Below, in pieces: positions 21,116 to 31,014 of a stretch of DNA of 64,000 bases. Numbering within the stretch: position 1 is the stretch's first letter; each line of letters starts with the position of its first letter. Both the position numbers and the translations under genes were made by a program. The notes under the pieces are model-generated. The model was given only the letters and a program-made list of their open reading frames with translations. It ran no database searches and was not told the origin of the DNA. This DNA is from Symsagittifera roscoffensis. Lineage: Eukaryota > Xenacoelomorpha > Acoela > Convolutidae. The stretch covers positions 18,173,639 to 18,237,638 of the forward strand of contig NC_087067.1 in assembly GCF_963678635.1 (NCBI RefSeq), written 5' to 3'.

Positions 21116-23177
21116 ACCTCAATTTTCTGCTCCGTCTGTATGCTCCAGGTAACACTTCCACACTCAAGGACGTAACCAGGCCATGGGCACGCTCCAGGCG
21201 TTCCAATGACTCCATCGAGCTGGTCATGCTATAAAATCCCAAAGCAGTAATCAGGTTCACTTCCGTTAATCCATGGCAGTTCGCAATTAATTCCATTTCA
21301 CTTTTGTCCGAGATACTTAATCTTCCATACAATTTAGCTAGTTGGCGGTTCTTATTCCTTAGAAGAAATCAACTCCCCTTGCCCAGTGGTTTTTATACAT
21401 TCTTCCAGTACAGGAGTGGGGATGCGATCCACCAGGAATCTCGCAAAACAAAGGGCATCTTTGCGCTTAGCCCAGTCTATCGCAGAGTCATCTCTGCTGA
21501 TCAAAACTCGCAGGGCTTCCATCAGTTCCTGCTCCTTCGATCTCGAATCGTTACTGGCCTCGTACTATGATGTAAGAACTCCCATCAAGCACCAGGCCAA
21601 CCGTATTTGCAAGTCGGTCCTTGCGCATGGGTATTCCAGGTACGCCGCCACCGTTGCAGGCGCATACATGGTCTCGTCGAAGTATTTCTGGAGGGCGGCC
21701 CTCCAGGAGATTTTTAACAACTGTTCCAGTCCAATTTCGTTCATCTCTGAGGACATCACAGTACCATACTCCTTTCGCTTCAGACTAGAGTTTTCCGTCA
21801 ATTCTTGTAGGTCATCTTGAATGGCTTTCTTCTCACTCCAGGCCATCAAGTGCCCCCTCGCCGAGTTCCTTGCCTTGAGCATCTCCACGTAACCCCGGCG
21901 GGATCACCCATGTGGACTGAGTCGGGTACTGTGATCCGACTGTACTCAACCACGCCAAGTTGTCACTCCAGCTTCATCCGTGCCATGTTCTTTCGCGAGG
22001 GTTTATAATCATCAAGCCCACCAGATCCACATTGGCTGATGACTTCCATTTTTAGTGTCGTATCTGCCAAGGTTCGTGCACTCTTCTTCGGTTTCGAGGT
22101 TGTTGAGATCAAGCCAACCAATAACATAGGTGGTATCAGGTTTTCTTTTTCTCCCCCACCCAATCCTTATCCATTCTAATTCGGGCAAGATACCTTCACT
22201 AACGAGGCCACTACCGCATTCACCTTTAAATTTATTATTCTTTGATTCACTGTTTTACTCCCTACTCTGCTTTTAAAACCTCTTCAGCTTTTTATTGGCT
22301 CGCTTGACGAGTTGCTTCCTCGTGATCTGATAATCATCGGCACTGTCTTCCGTGACTGACTCGGTCAGAACGTCAGACTCTGCAGACCTCATCAGTTTCC
22401 CTAGAACTTCGCGCATAATGGGCTGATTCAACACCCCTTTGTAACGGAATGCGTCCCGTACCTACCTGTGATGTCCCAAGTCCTCTCCACGAAGGCCATT
22501 CGATTCCAGGCTATTCCCGTCTTGCGTCCAGTTCATTTTGGTATCTCTACCTTTCCTCCTCTGGAAAAGTTTCCAGGAAGGATACCCTCATCGTCTCATC
22601 AATTCCATTTCTCCTAGGTGACTCGTGGAGCAGTTTCTGTCTCTCCCTATTTCGGGAGTCCAATGCCAGGCCTACTCGGTCCACCGGAGACAGGCTGCTG
22701 GAGATGTCGTCATCAATAATGAAGATGTCGTCATCAATAATAGGGGCTCATCGACTTCCCCGTCGTCATCATCTTTACTGAATTGATACACCAGCAAGTT
22801 CTTCTCCAACGAGCTTAATTCTTGTCCACTCGTCTTGTCCTCCTTCCCTTCTATGGGATCGTCATCCTGGTCCATAACGTCGTCATCATTGGCGTCTGGT
22901 TTGGTCAAGGTCTCGAAGTGCCCTGGCGCATGTCCTTGCCCGAGTCCGGCCGAGCCGGCACAGTCAGGTCTCCTGCTTGGTAAAATAACTCATCGTTCAC
23001 CAGGAACTCCACCGACTCGTCGCCATGTGGAGCCAGCTCGTCGACCGTCATGTAGATGCCTCCTCTACACTCCCTTGAAAATCCCAACAACACCTCCTTC
23101 GCTTATCCTGGCCACTTCAGCCTGGACCAATCGTCAGCCGGTGTGTATCGTTATTCCATACATCGGAGGAAACGCCG
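21116..23177 (-). pseudogene. Family B downstream modules, copy at 21-23 kb
   Basis: The - strand segments follow the order seen at 9.5-12 kb: 22,908-22,672 (acidic, DDDVMDQDDD), the FPEEE-type segment at about 22,560, 22,163-21,963 (MGGGEKENLIPPM), 21,888-21,565 (MEMLKARNSARGHLM), then the end at 21,332. The 10,332-9,740 equivalent is deleted between about 21,360 and 21,345. A 30 bp tandem repeat (GATGTCGTCATCAATAAT) at about 22,706-22,740 is peculiar to this copy. 23,093-22,905 carries CRGGIYMTVDELAPHGDE. No known domain. Confidence 0.5.
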
Positions 23178-23541
23178 AGTTTCCTGGAGGGTGATGTCTT
23201 GATCTTCTTTCGGCTCCATGCATCGGGGAAGCTAAAATCAAAGGTGTGCATCGCAGCCACATTCCAACTGATGAAGGGCAGCTCCATCCCTTTACTCCAT
23301 TTCTGCATTCTCTCTCCTGCGTCGCGAGCTGCTCCGATGCGAGGGGCAATGACTATGACAGGAGACGTAACTCCCAGCAGCATTCTCCTTATCGGCGGGT
23401 ATCGAGGACATTGGTCCGGCGGTGGCCTTGACCCTGCAAGCCACACCTGCTGATTCTCTTTGACGTGTGCATACGCCTCGGTCGGGCCGGGACCCGAATC
23501 GCCTCTCCCGTGTCTTTCACATCTGGTCGTAGATTTGAGAG
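23178..23541 (-). pseudogene. Family B MWLAGSRP segment, unit 1
   Basis: The - strand frame is open from 23,446 to 23,117, with MWLAGSRPPPDQCPRYPP, a hydrophobic strand MLLGVTSPVIVIAPRIG and the helix-like DAGERMQKWSKG. The alternating strand/helix pattern suggests an alpha/beta fold, but no motif identifies it. Equivalents are 955-1,404 and 30,972-31,283. Confidence 0.5.
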
Positions 23542-23652
23542 CTAGGGGTTAAACTGAATATGAGAAAGGTCTTCAAGGTTCATACGGCACTTGAAACTAT
23601 TGTTGAAGTCCATCAATATATATCCCGGTTCCGCTATTCTTCCAAACAATCT

Positions 23653-24919
23653 GTCGTCGCTTGCCAGCCCTGTCGGCTCTTTCTGTTCCAACAAATTCAA
23701 CACGGAACAATCCACCACTGAAACTAAGTTGACATACAATATTGAATTCCTGTTTGCTTTTACCTGTACATCAGGAAAAGCGTGCGACATCAACGTCCAT
23801 ACATCACCGTGACGAATTCCTTTAGTCCAAAGACCAGAGCCAGCGGATCGATCCGCATCGTCACGGCCAGATCTGCTAGCAGAGTCATGCCATAATACTG
23901 CCTACACTCACTTATTTCCGTAGCAACCTTGTCTTCTCCCGTGACGCTCCTGTTCTGTTGTAAGAGTTACTGGATCAGGAACATTCTCCAATCTTTCATC
24001 TTCCGATATGGGGCGGTTTCCAACTGCGCGTTGAGATCTCGGCTCGAGATCTCGGATCTCGGCGTTGAGATCTCGGATCTCGGCGTTGAGATCTCGGTGG
24101 GTCGTCGCTTGCCAGCCCTGTCGGCTCTTTCTGTTCCAACAAATTCAACACGGAACAATCCACCACTGAAACTAAGTTGACATACAATATTGAATTCCTG
24201 TTTGCTTTTACCTGTACATCAGGAAAAGCGTGCGACATCAACGTCCATACATCACCGTGACGAATTCCTTTAGTCCAAAGACCAGAGCCAGCGGATCGAT
24301 CCGCATCGTCACGGCCAGATCTGCTAGCAGAGTCATGCCATAATACTGCCTACACTCACTTATTTCCGTAGCAACCTTGTCTTCTCCCGTGACGCTCCTG
24401 TTCTGTTGTAAGAGTTACTGGATCAGGAACATTCTCCAATCTTTCATCTTCCGATATGGGGCGGTTTCCAACTGCGCGTTGAGATGTCGGCTCGAGATCT
24501 CGGATCTCGGCGTTGAGATCTCGGTGGGTCGTCGCTTGCCAGCCCTGTCGGCTCTTTCTGTTCCAACAAATTCAACACGGAACAATCCACAACTGAAACT
24601 AAGTTGACATACAATATTGAATTCCTGTTTGCTTTTACCTGTACATCAGGAAAAGCGTGCGACATCAACGTCCATACATCACCGTGACGAATTCCTTTAG
24701 TCCAAAGACCAGAGCCAGCGGATCGATCCGCATCGTCACGGCCAGATCTGCTAGCAGAGTCATGCCATAATACTGCCTACACTCACTTATTTCCGTAGCA
24801 ACCTTGTCTTCTCCCGTGACGCTCCTGTTCTGTTGTAAGAGTTACTGGATCAGGAACATTCTCCAATCTTTCATCTTCCGATATGGGGCGGTTTCCAACT
24901 GCGCGTTGAGATCTCGGCT
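23653..24919. repeat. Triplicated 448/427 bp segment with 21 bp minisatellite, unit 1
   Basis: GTCGTCGCTTGCCAGCCC begins copies at 23,653, 24,101 and 24,528. The 21 bp length difference is one unit of GAGATCTCGGATCTCGGCGTT, present twice at about 24,050-24,095 and once at about 24,495-24,515. The - strand of each copy reads SHAFPDVQVKANRNSILYVN and LETAPYRKMKDWRMFLIQ. The minisatellite adds seven-residue repeats (ISTPRSE). The 12.2 kb copy has only one unit. Confidence 0.9.
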
Positions 24920-24990
24920 CGTCCACTCTAGTTTTTCGGAGTAACGCAGGAGCACGAATAAGTCACCCAAACGACCGTATGTCATCGTGA

Positions 24991-25728
24991 TTAGGTGAGG
25001 AGTCCATCCAGCCTCAGGTCCACAAACGTTTGAGTGAAGAGATTCTCGGGCCCCTTCACAAAGTTTTTATGGCCAAACGTCACATATAGTGCCAACACTA
25101 GGCCAATCGACAGTTTCCTGCTATGCTTGACGAAGGCTGCGATCAGGTTCCTGGAGGCCCTCGGATAGCACGTGGACAAGAAGAATGGCGTCCATCCCAC
25201 TACCATTCCTCCCACGATTGCGTCAGATCTTTCGTATTGTGCCATTGTGGTCAAAACGTCCGTCTGGAACCTGTCCAACGACATCGTGTTCACATATTGC
25301 ATCAATTGTAGCATCATGCCTCCAGCTAGCTCTTTTTCGTTCAACAAATTCTTCGGGTACACATGTATTTTTTTGATTACCACTGGAGCATGTTCAAACG
25401 CGTCTTCTCCCAAGGTACACACCTTCGATGACAGGTACAGCCATAAATTGGTGTGTGGCTTTGTCCTCAAAGCCAGTGCCATGAAGTCCTCTTCTCCTGA
25501 TGTCAGACTCCTTCTGACAGTCCTTCCCTGTGCGTTCCTGACGTAATACACTTGTCTGAACCAGAGGTCATTCGCCACCTGCTCCACCAGTACATGGTCA
25601 TCATCCACTCCTGTTCTCAGTTTTAACAACCTGACGACGTTGGAAATTTCCAACACCAGGACTTCATCCAGCACCACACGCGTCGTGCTATGCTGCTTGA
25701 ACCCTTGGATGGCGTTCGATATGTCCAC
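24991..25728 (-). CDS. Family B unknown module (DLWFRQVYYVRNAQ module), unit 1
   Basis: This is an open - strand frame of 245 codons, the best copy of this module. It includes FRQVYYVRNAQGRTVRR, SWLYLSSKV-type text, HVYPKNLLNEKELAGG and FFLSTCYPRASRNL, and ends at LDGLLT. Its first 35 codons overlap in another frame with the end of the SGNH-like ORF (25,623-27,062). The 13.2 kb copy (LRSELPAVWVDISNAMQG) shows that the two were once joined, so a frameshift at about 25,735 splits them here. No family recognised. Confidence 0.55.
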   Translation of the reverse strand: MDISNAIQGFKQHSTTRVVLDEVLVLEISNVVRLLKLRTGVDDDHVLVEQVANDLWFRQVYYVRNAQGRTVRRSLTSGEEDFMALALRTKPHTNLWLYLSSKVCTLGEDAFEHAPVVIKKIHVYPKNLLNEKELAGGMMLQLMQYVNTMSLDRFQTDVLTTMAQYERSDAIVGGMVVGWTPFFLSTCYPRASRNLIAAFVKHSRKLSIGLVLALYVTFGHKNFVKGPENLFTQTFVDLRLDGLLT

Positions 25729-27062
25729 CCCGACAGCAGGAAGCTAAGAGCGAGTGGATAGTAATTGTTGGGATCGACATATCTGTTCAGCGCGGGGATG
25801 ACCACGTTGAATCGTCCCTCCGCTAGCCTGGTATCCATCGTGTACACAAAATGCAATGGTTCACGCAATGCAGCATATCCCGGTGATAGCACAAAAATAA
25901 TCTTCCTTACATTTTTGGTGAAGCGTTGCTGCACTGATCTCTCCGCCTCGGTCATGGCCGAAAGTAGTGTCATAATTGCCTCTCCCATTACCACATTACT
26001 GGGAACTGATCCATCCGTGCGGCGAGTCATCAGCTCTCTGCTTCGTAGGTCATCATTCAAGCTGGCTATTATTATGATTATTTGTTGGTCGATGAAGACA
26101 GTCCTCTGCACGCTTATCCTCATGCCCACTGCCTGTCCCCAATCCAGTTCGGGAGCTGTTAGGAAAATCACGTCTGGCCAAAAGAGAGAGCGAGGCGTAT
26201 AGAGATAGTCTGAACTAGCCAATATGAGATATTTGGCACTCTTGATACCGAGGGGGTCATAGGCAGCAAACAGACTATCACCCATTGGTACTTTCAGTCC
26301 TTCATATCTCCTATCGTCCCCTTCCACCGAGGTCGCTCGAGGATAATCTCTCGAGTACTCATCAGACAATTGGTCCGGTGGCTTGGAGAACTGCCAATAC
26401 ATTTTGTGGTGTTTATTGTTGGGCCTGTTTTCTGCCACGAACATGCCCCTGCGGGTGGTCGTGTCAAGTCTCTGGCCCTTCGACGGACGTAGGTTCAGGG
26501 GTCCGAAGGTATTGTCCTGAGGCAATTCATCGAGATCCACAAACCTGAGCGTGGTAGCGGAGCTAAACTGCTCCTGTTCTGCCAATAGCCAGTTCACGAT
26601 CGGTATCCGGTACAATCCCGACACCGTGGGGCCATCTCCGTACATCAATTTTCTAGCATATGATCGGCACGTTAACTTATTCATATTTAAGCTCGCCAGC
26701 ATGTCAGCTTCATATTGTCGCCAACCGCTGGGATCTGGACGGTTCCAGAGCAGCAAATTGTTTGGTTGAATGTCCTCTGCCGATGCAGTACTCGCCGATG
26801 GGTTTCCTGCAGGAGCACGGGTCGTCGCGGGCAAGTTACTTGCCCTTGCTGAGGTTTGACAAGTCGTTTGGTTCTGATCATTAGGTCTCCCTAGCCGGCT
26901 CTCCAACGGTTGTCTTCTAGGAGGGGGAGCAGTCCTCAGCCTTTCTCTCACGTCTGAGCTAGGAGCCGCGGGAGCAGAACTCCTCGCTTCCGTTACCAGA
27001 GGCCCAAGACGGCTGGCGAGTGGCTCTGGCACACTGCCTCCCACTCTTCCTTCACCAGTCAA
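25623..27062 (-). CDS. Family B linker plus second SGNH/GDSL-like domain, unit 1 (479 codons)
   Basis: This is the most complete copy. Residues 1-100 are Pro/Ser/Ala-rich and low in complexity. Residues 105-200 contain WNRPDPSGWRQYEADML. The SGNH-like region runs from about residue 255. Block I is GDSLF (261-265; 26,270-26,282), then come LTAPELDWGQ and a hydrophobic strand IIIIIA, followed by SLNDD (334-338), which resembles block III G-x-N-D with Ser in place of Gly. DPNNYY near residue 430 occupies the place of the Asp/His block, but no His is present. It may be a degenerate or non-catalytic esterase. The frame changes after about residue 440. The start at 27,062 follows a frameshift from the first SGNH domain. 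Confidence 0.5.
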   Translation of the reverse strand: MTGEGRVGGSVPEPLASRLGPLVTEARSSAPAAPSSDVRERLRTAPPPRRQPLESRLGRPNDQNQTTCQTSARASNLPATTRAPAGNPSASTASAEDIQPNNLLLWNRPDPSGWRQYEADMLASLNMNKLTCRSYARKLMYGDGPTVSGLYRIPIVNWLLAEQEQFSSATTLRFVDLDELPQDNTFGPLNLRPSKGQRLDTTTRRGMFVAENRPNNKHHKMYWQFSKPPDQLSDEYSRDYPRATSVEGDDRRYEGLKVPMGDSLFAAYDPLGIKSAKYLILASSDYLYTPRSLFWPDVIFLTAPELDWGQAVGMRISVQRTVFIDQQIIIIIASLNDDLRSRELMTRRTDGSVPSNVVMGEAIMTLLSAMTEAERSVQQRFTKNVRKIIFVLSPGYAALREPLHFVYTMDTRLAEGRFNVVIPALNRYVDPNNYYPLALSFLLSGWTYRTPSKGSSSIARRVWCWMKSWCWKFPTSSGC

Positions 27063-27069
27063 ACTGGTC

Positions 27070-27830
27070 CGAGCCAGAGAGTCAGCGTCCGTAACTCTCC
27101 TTCTATTTCCTCGATCCTTGTCTGGAAGACGTCATTGATCCATCGCCTTCCTTGCAGTTTTTTTGAAGTGTATGCCATCCCTGGTGAGCGCGAGATGGCC
27201 AGTCATACGCAACGTGATTTCGAGATCCATGAGCCGTAACTCGCCTTGATTGTTCCTCACTAGGTTGCGGATCATCTCATTCCATCGGGTTACGTTAGCA
27301 TTCAGAAAATCAGCCACTGGCGTACCCACATCCGGGTTCTGCGGGATTGAACATAGCACCACGAGCCTCGGCTTATTTTTGACTTTTAACTCAACCAATA
27401 GGCAGACCAGCAGGGGTTACCACTTGCCCTCTGGGGTAACCGGTGCCCTTGAAATGTCATTGGTGCCCAGCATTATTATCAATATGTCCAACTGGTCTTC
27501 ATTTTGCAACTCAATCATTTAAATGGCTTGGGCCACGCAGGCCCCTCCAAAAGATAGGAAGTGGTCTGACCACTCACAAAGATCTCGTTCAGATCCCTCA
27601 GTAAGCTATCTGCTATCGCCAGATGACGACTCCCTGAAGGAATTGCTTGATTACTTATGGCAGAGATCCAGCGCATGCCGTTCAGGCAGGCTCGAGGATG
27701 CTGCGCAGCCACTTGCAAGAAGAAATTGCGGAACGCAAGATTCCTCCTGATGTCCACCACACGAGATCTCAAGGCAGTCTCGCTGCGTGCCGGACCCGCT
27801 GGCACTATGGCTCGTGATGTTCGCTATGAA
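27070..27830 (-). pseudogene. Family B first SGNH/GDSL hydrolase domain, unit 1 (all blocks visible, frames broken)
   Basis: The frames 27,805-27,515 and 27,398-27,132 and the stretch between them carry the full set of SGNH blocks. Block I is IADSLL, block III is LGTNDIS at 27,450-27,470 (with LDILIIM before it) and block V is TRDGIHF at about 27,165-27,185. Stops after WPKPFK (about 27,515) and after PEGKW (about 27,420) break it. This is the copy that best proves the domain, because the open copy at 14.3-15.8 kb has lost block III. The expected activity is ester or acetyl-ester hydrolysis; the substrate is unknown. Confidence 0.75.
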
Positions 27831-28709
27831 ATGCTCGAAGAGCGGTCCCTGCGTTGGGAAGGGACGACCCTGCCCAGCGTTCGTCCACTGGTCCTGATGA
27901 TTTCGCTCATCGCCGCTCTGGCTACCTGATTGAACGACTCTTGCAATTGGGGAGCCACATAGGTATCCGAAGGGTCAGGTATTGTGTTCCTATAACTCGA
28001 GGCAGATAACGACGTGTGCGACGGGGCCACGGGCTCCCTGAAGATACACAGCTCCTGTGTCTTCGTCTTGGAAGGCGCGTCCTTGGACCCATCTGAGTTC
28101 ATCGTCGCCAGGACCTCCGATGATATTTGGCTCACCTTTGCAGTTTACAACTCTTTAAGGTACTCTATTTTTTCCTCCTTGAGAGTTATCTGTAGTTCAT
28201 CAGGTTTCTTCTTCCATTCGTCTTGTTCCCGGGCTATCGCCTTGTGTTCCTCCAACTTGGCATGCAACTCCTGTCAGTTTTTCTCCATCTTGTCTAAGGT
28301 CTCAGTAGTTTCCGAAGTCTGGATCTCCATCTCACTCATCCTGACTTTCTTCGGTGGAGCTGCTGCTGTTGGGGAATCTGCTGAATGTGATGGGCCTACC
28401 ACGTGATCGCTTGGCTCCAATGAGAGGATGCATAGGCCGAACAGGTAGGGGCATCTCCCCTAGCCGGTGATTCCTTTGCTCGCCTAGTCCGGGTTCACGA
28501 GCAAAGTCGTGACCAGACATTTCTCCTCGTCGCCATCTCATGAGTCCGTTTCGGCCTCTCTCGGCGGTGTTGAACTCGACGAAGGCCAACATCAAGACCA
28601 TTTCCGTCGTGGGGCGGTCCCCGCGGCCTTCTCTCCCCATTGCATTAAGGAGTGCAACGGTGAACATCGCCAACTCCGGGTCTTCTAGTGCGAAATTACG
28701 ATCCATCAA
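27831..28709 (-). pseudogene. Family B ORF2 N-terminal, basic and coiled-coil parts, unit 1
   Basis: The 28,709-28,332 stretch (125 codons) reads from FALEDPELAMFTVALLN through MSGHDFAREPG to KRSRG without the stop found at 15,879. A small deletion (GGGCCTACC for GGGCCCGGCCCACC) then shifts the frame. The coiled coil follows to about 28,150, with a stop in the Leu/Glu helix. The 28,135-27,824 stretch is Ser/Thr-rich. It was one protein with the SGNH domain. Confidence 0.6.
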
Positions 28710-29149
28710 GCGTTGTTATATCTCGTCTAGAGTCGTTCCTAGGCTCGCTGAGATGAAATCCATCAAGTTGTTAGTATCACTCATTCTTCTTTGCATAGAT
28801 CTCGTGTTTTTTTCTTCGATTTCAATTCGAGTTTAATAAACAAGCTTGCGATCAATCACGATCTAAATGACAAATCAAGACTTAGATTATTCATTACGAG
28901 CTGTTTCATCTCCAAGACAAAACATCATATGCATCTTTTAAAAACAGTCAATTGAAATTCTCTTTTTGTTCTTAGTTTAAAGGCTAGCACCAAGGTGGAT
29001 CGTCCACCTGCGATCTTGTCAAATTAACATAATTGAGCGCTGTCACCTTTCGTACCTGCAGTGTTCCACGTTTTCATGTCATAAACATCACATAAAACAT
29101 AACCTACCGATAACAATACTTACGAATATCACATAAGAACCTAATCCTA

Positions 29150-29326
29150 ATCACTAAAAAGTAAATCTAATAAAAACTACTTGGCACTGAACGTGGCTCT
29201 CAGCAGATGCTCAGATAATATTTCTCATGCAAGTATACCTCTATGTCCGTTTCTGAAAATATTACATGTACTAGGGCATATAGCTTTTTTGGATGCAGCT
29301 TTCCCCTATTGGGATCTTAGACTGGT

Positions 29327-29360
<34 letters not shown>

Positions 29361-29520
29361 CACTCCTCTCCCAACCAGGAAATCCCTGAGACGAGTTAAG
29401 GCCAGCATCAAGCTCTCGGGATTCACTTGTTGTCTATTAGTCGCCTTAGCTACCAGGAAACACATATATTTCCCTGATATCTGTGATGCAACAGGAGGCA
29501 GCGCTCTCATCCCTCCCACA
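29150..29520 (-). pseudogene. Family B macro domain, unit 1 inner copy, with CT repeat inside
   Basis: GGMRALPPVASQ, SGKYMCFLVAKATNRQ and NPESLMLALTRLRDFLVGRG are followed by a run of SLSLSL encoded by the GA/CT microsatellite at 29,329-29,358. The final strands are then out of frame. The N-terminal third is lost at 29,520-29,570, where the text jumps to the ORF2 N-terminus. It is a second, inner copy of the macro-to-ORF2 region. Confidence 0.6.
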
Positions 29521-29563
29521 CCAAGCCTCTGTTTCCATAATTACTCTCTCTTAAAGTCGGCCG

Positions 29564-29971
29564 TTAGTGCTGTTTTAAGTCTGGATCTCCATTTCGCTCA
29601 TCCTGATTTTCTTTGGTAGAGCTGCTGCTGTTGGGGAATCTGCTGAATGTGATGGGCCCACCACGTGATCGCTTGGCTCCAATGAGAGGATGCACAGGCC
29701 GAACAGGTAGGGGCATCTCCCCTAGCCGGTGATTCCTTTGCTCGCCTAGTCCGAGTTCACGAGCAAAGTCGTGACCAGACATTTCTCCTCGTCGCCATCT
29801 CATGAGTCTGTTTCGGCCTCTCTCGGCGGTATTGAACTCGACGAAGGTCAACATCAAGACCATTTCCGTCGTGGGGCGGTCCCCACGGCCTTCTTTCCCC
29901 ATTGCATTAAGGAGTGCAACGGTGAACATCGCCAACTCCGGGTCTTCTAGTGCGAAATTACGATCCATCAA
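29564..29971 (-). pseudogene. Family B ORF2 N-terminal region, duplicated fragment, unit 1
   Basis: This is a 135-codon open frame repeating 28,332-28,709: FALEDPELAMFTVALLN, then MSGHDFARELGLGEQ and KRSRGG. It stops at the internal duplication joint (about 29,578), where it abuts macro-domain sequence. The coiled coil is absent. Confidence 0.6.
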
Positions 29972-30289
29972 GAGTTGTTATATCTCGTCTAGAGTCGTTC
30001 CTAGGCTCGCTGAGATGAAATCCATCAAGTTGTTAGTATCACTCATTCTTCTTTGCATAGATCTTGTGTTTTTTTTCTTCGATTTCAATTCGAGTTCAAT
30101 AAACAAGCTTGCGATCAATCACGATCTAAAAGACAAATCAAGACTTAGATTATTCATTACGAGCTGGTTTTCCAGGTTTTCATGTCATAAACATCACATA
30201 AAACATAACCTACCGATAACAGAACATACGAATATCACATAAGAACCTAATCCTAATCCCTAAAAAGTAAATCTAATAAAAACTACTTG

Positions 30290-30715
30290 GCACTGAACGT
30301 GGCTCTCAGCAGTTGCTCAGATAATATTTCTCATGCAAGTATACCTCTATGTCCGTTTCTGAAAATATTGCATGTACTAGGGCATATAGCTCTCTTGGAT
30401 GCAGTTTTCCCCTATTGGGATCTTAGACTGGTAAAGAGAGAGAGAGAGAGAGAGAGAGAGGTCACTCCTCTCCCAACCGGGAAATCCCTGAGACGAGTTA
30501 AGGCCAGCACCAAGCTCTCGGGATTCACTTGTTGTCTATTAGTCGCCTTAGCTACCAGGAAACACATATATTTCCCTGATATCTGTGATGCAACAGGGGG
30601 CAGCGCTATCATCCCTCCCACACCAAGTCTCTATTTCCATAAGAACTCGATATTCTTGTACTTTCTCTTAAAGTCGGCCGTTAGTGCTGTTTTAAAACTT
30701 ACATCCGCGATTTTT
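30290..30715 (-). pseudogene. Family B macro domain, unit 1 outer copy
   Basis: The - strand carries the TALTADFKRKY-type helix, GGMIALPPVASQ, SGKYMCFLVAKAT and the NPESLVLALTRLRDF helix. A CT-encoded SLSLSL run (30,434-30,460) then replaces the last strands. Its upstream end meets a T-rich run at 30,711 where sequence present in the 17 kb copy is deleted. Confidence 0.6.
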
Positions 30716-30723
30716 TTTTGATC

Positions 30724-31014
30724 CTAAAATTTTAGGTGTGGGTGAGTCTTACCCCCCACTCCCGGACAAAAATGTCCATCGACGTCCCCGTCAATCCCCC
30801 AGAATCGAGCAGATCGCGATTGGATTCTGGAACACGTAAGGGACCATCTGGAGCGACCCAGTTGGATCGGTGTTGTCGTGACTGATGCATTTGATGCTTG
30901 TCTGATCGACATCTTGAATAGTCAAGATAGCCTCCTTCGGATCTGCACGTAGATCATGTAGCCATTCGAGTTCAAACTTTGAGATATGTCTTTATCACGT
31001 TTACTTGTCGGCTA
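30724..31014 (-). pseudogene. Family B post-integrase segment, unit 1
   Basis: This - strand text is equivalent to 17,098-17,337 with a shifted frame and an inserted ATGCATTTGATGC stutter at about 30,885. It is cut at 31,014 by the tandem-duplication joint, so the integrase is not included in this unit. Confidence 0.45.

Larger units (their letters stand above)
23178..31014. repeat. Large tandem duplication, unit 1 (7,837 bp)
   Basis: AGTTTCCTGGAGGGTGATG at 23,178 recurs at 31,015 and all internal landmarks recur at +7,837. The offset rises to +7,857, +7,859 and +7,865 after the two GA microsatellites and a small indel. Only a handful of substitutions were seen by eye (for example at 24,593, 25,495 and 28,337). 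The unit covers family B from the post-integrase segment to the MWLAGSRP segment. Confidence 0.95.

Noticed and set aside
23653..24919. CRISPR-like repeat array
   Set aside because: The repeats are long, nearly contiguous 430-450 bp units within retroelement coding sequence, with no unique spacers.
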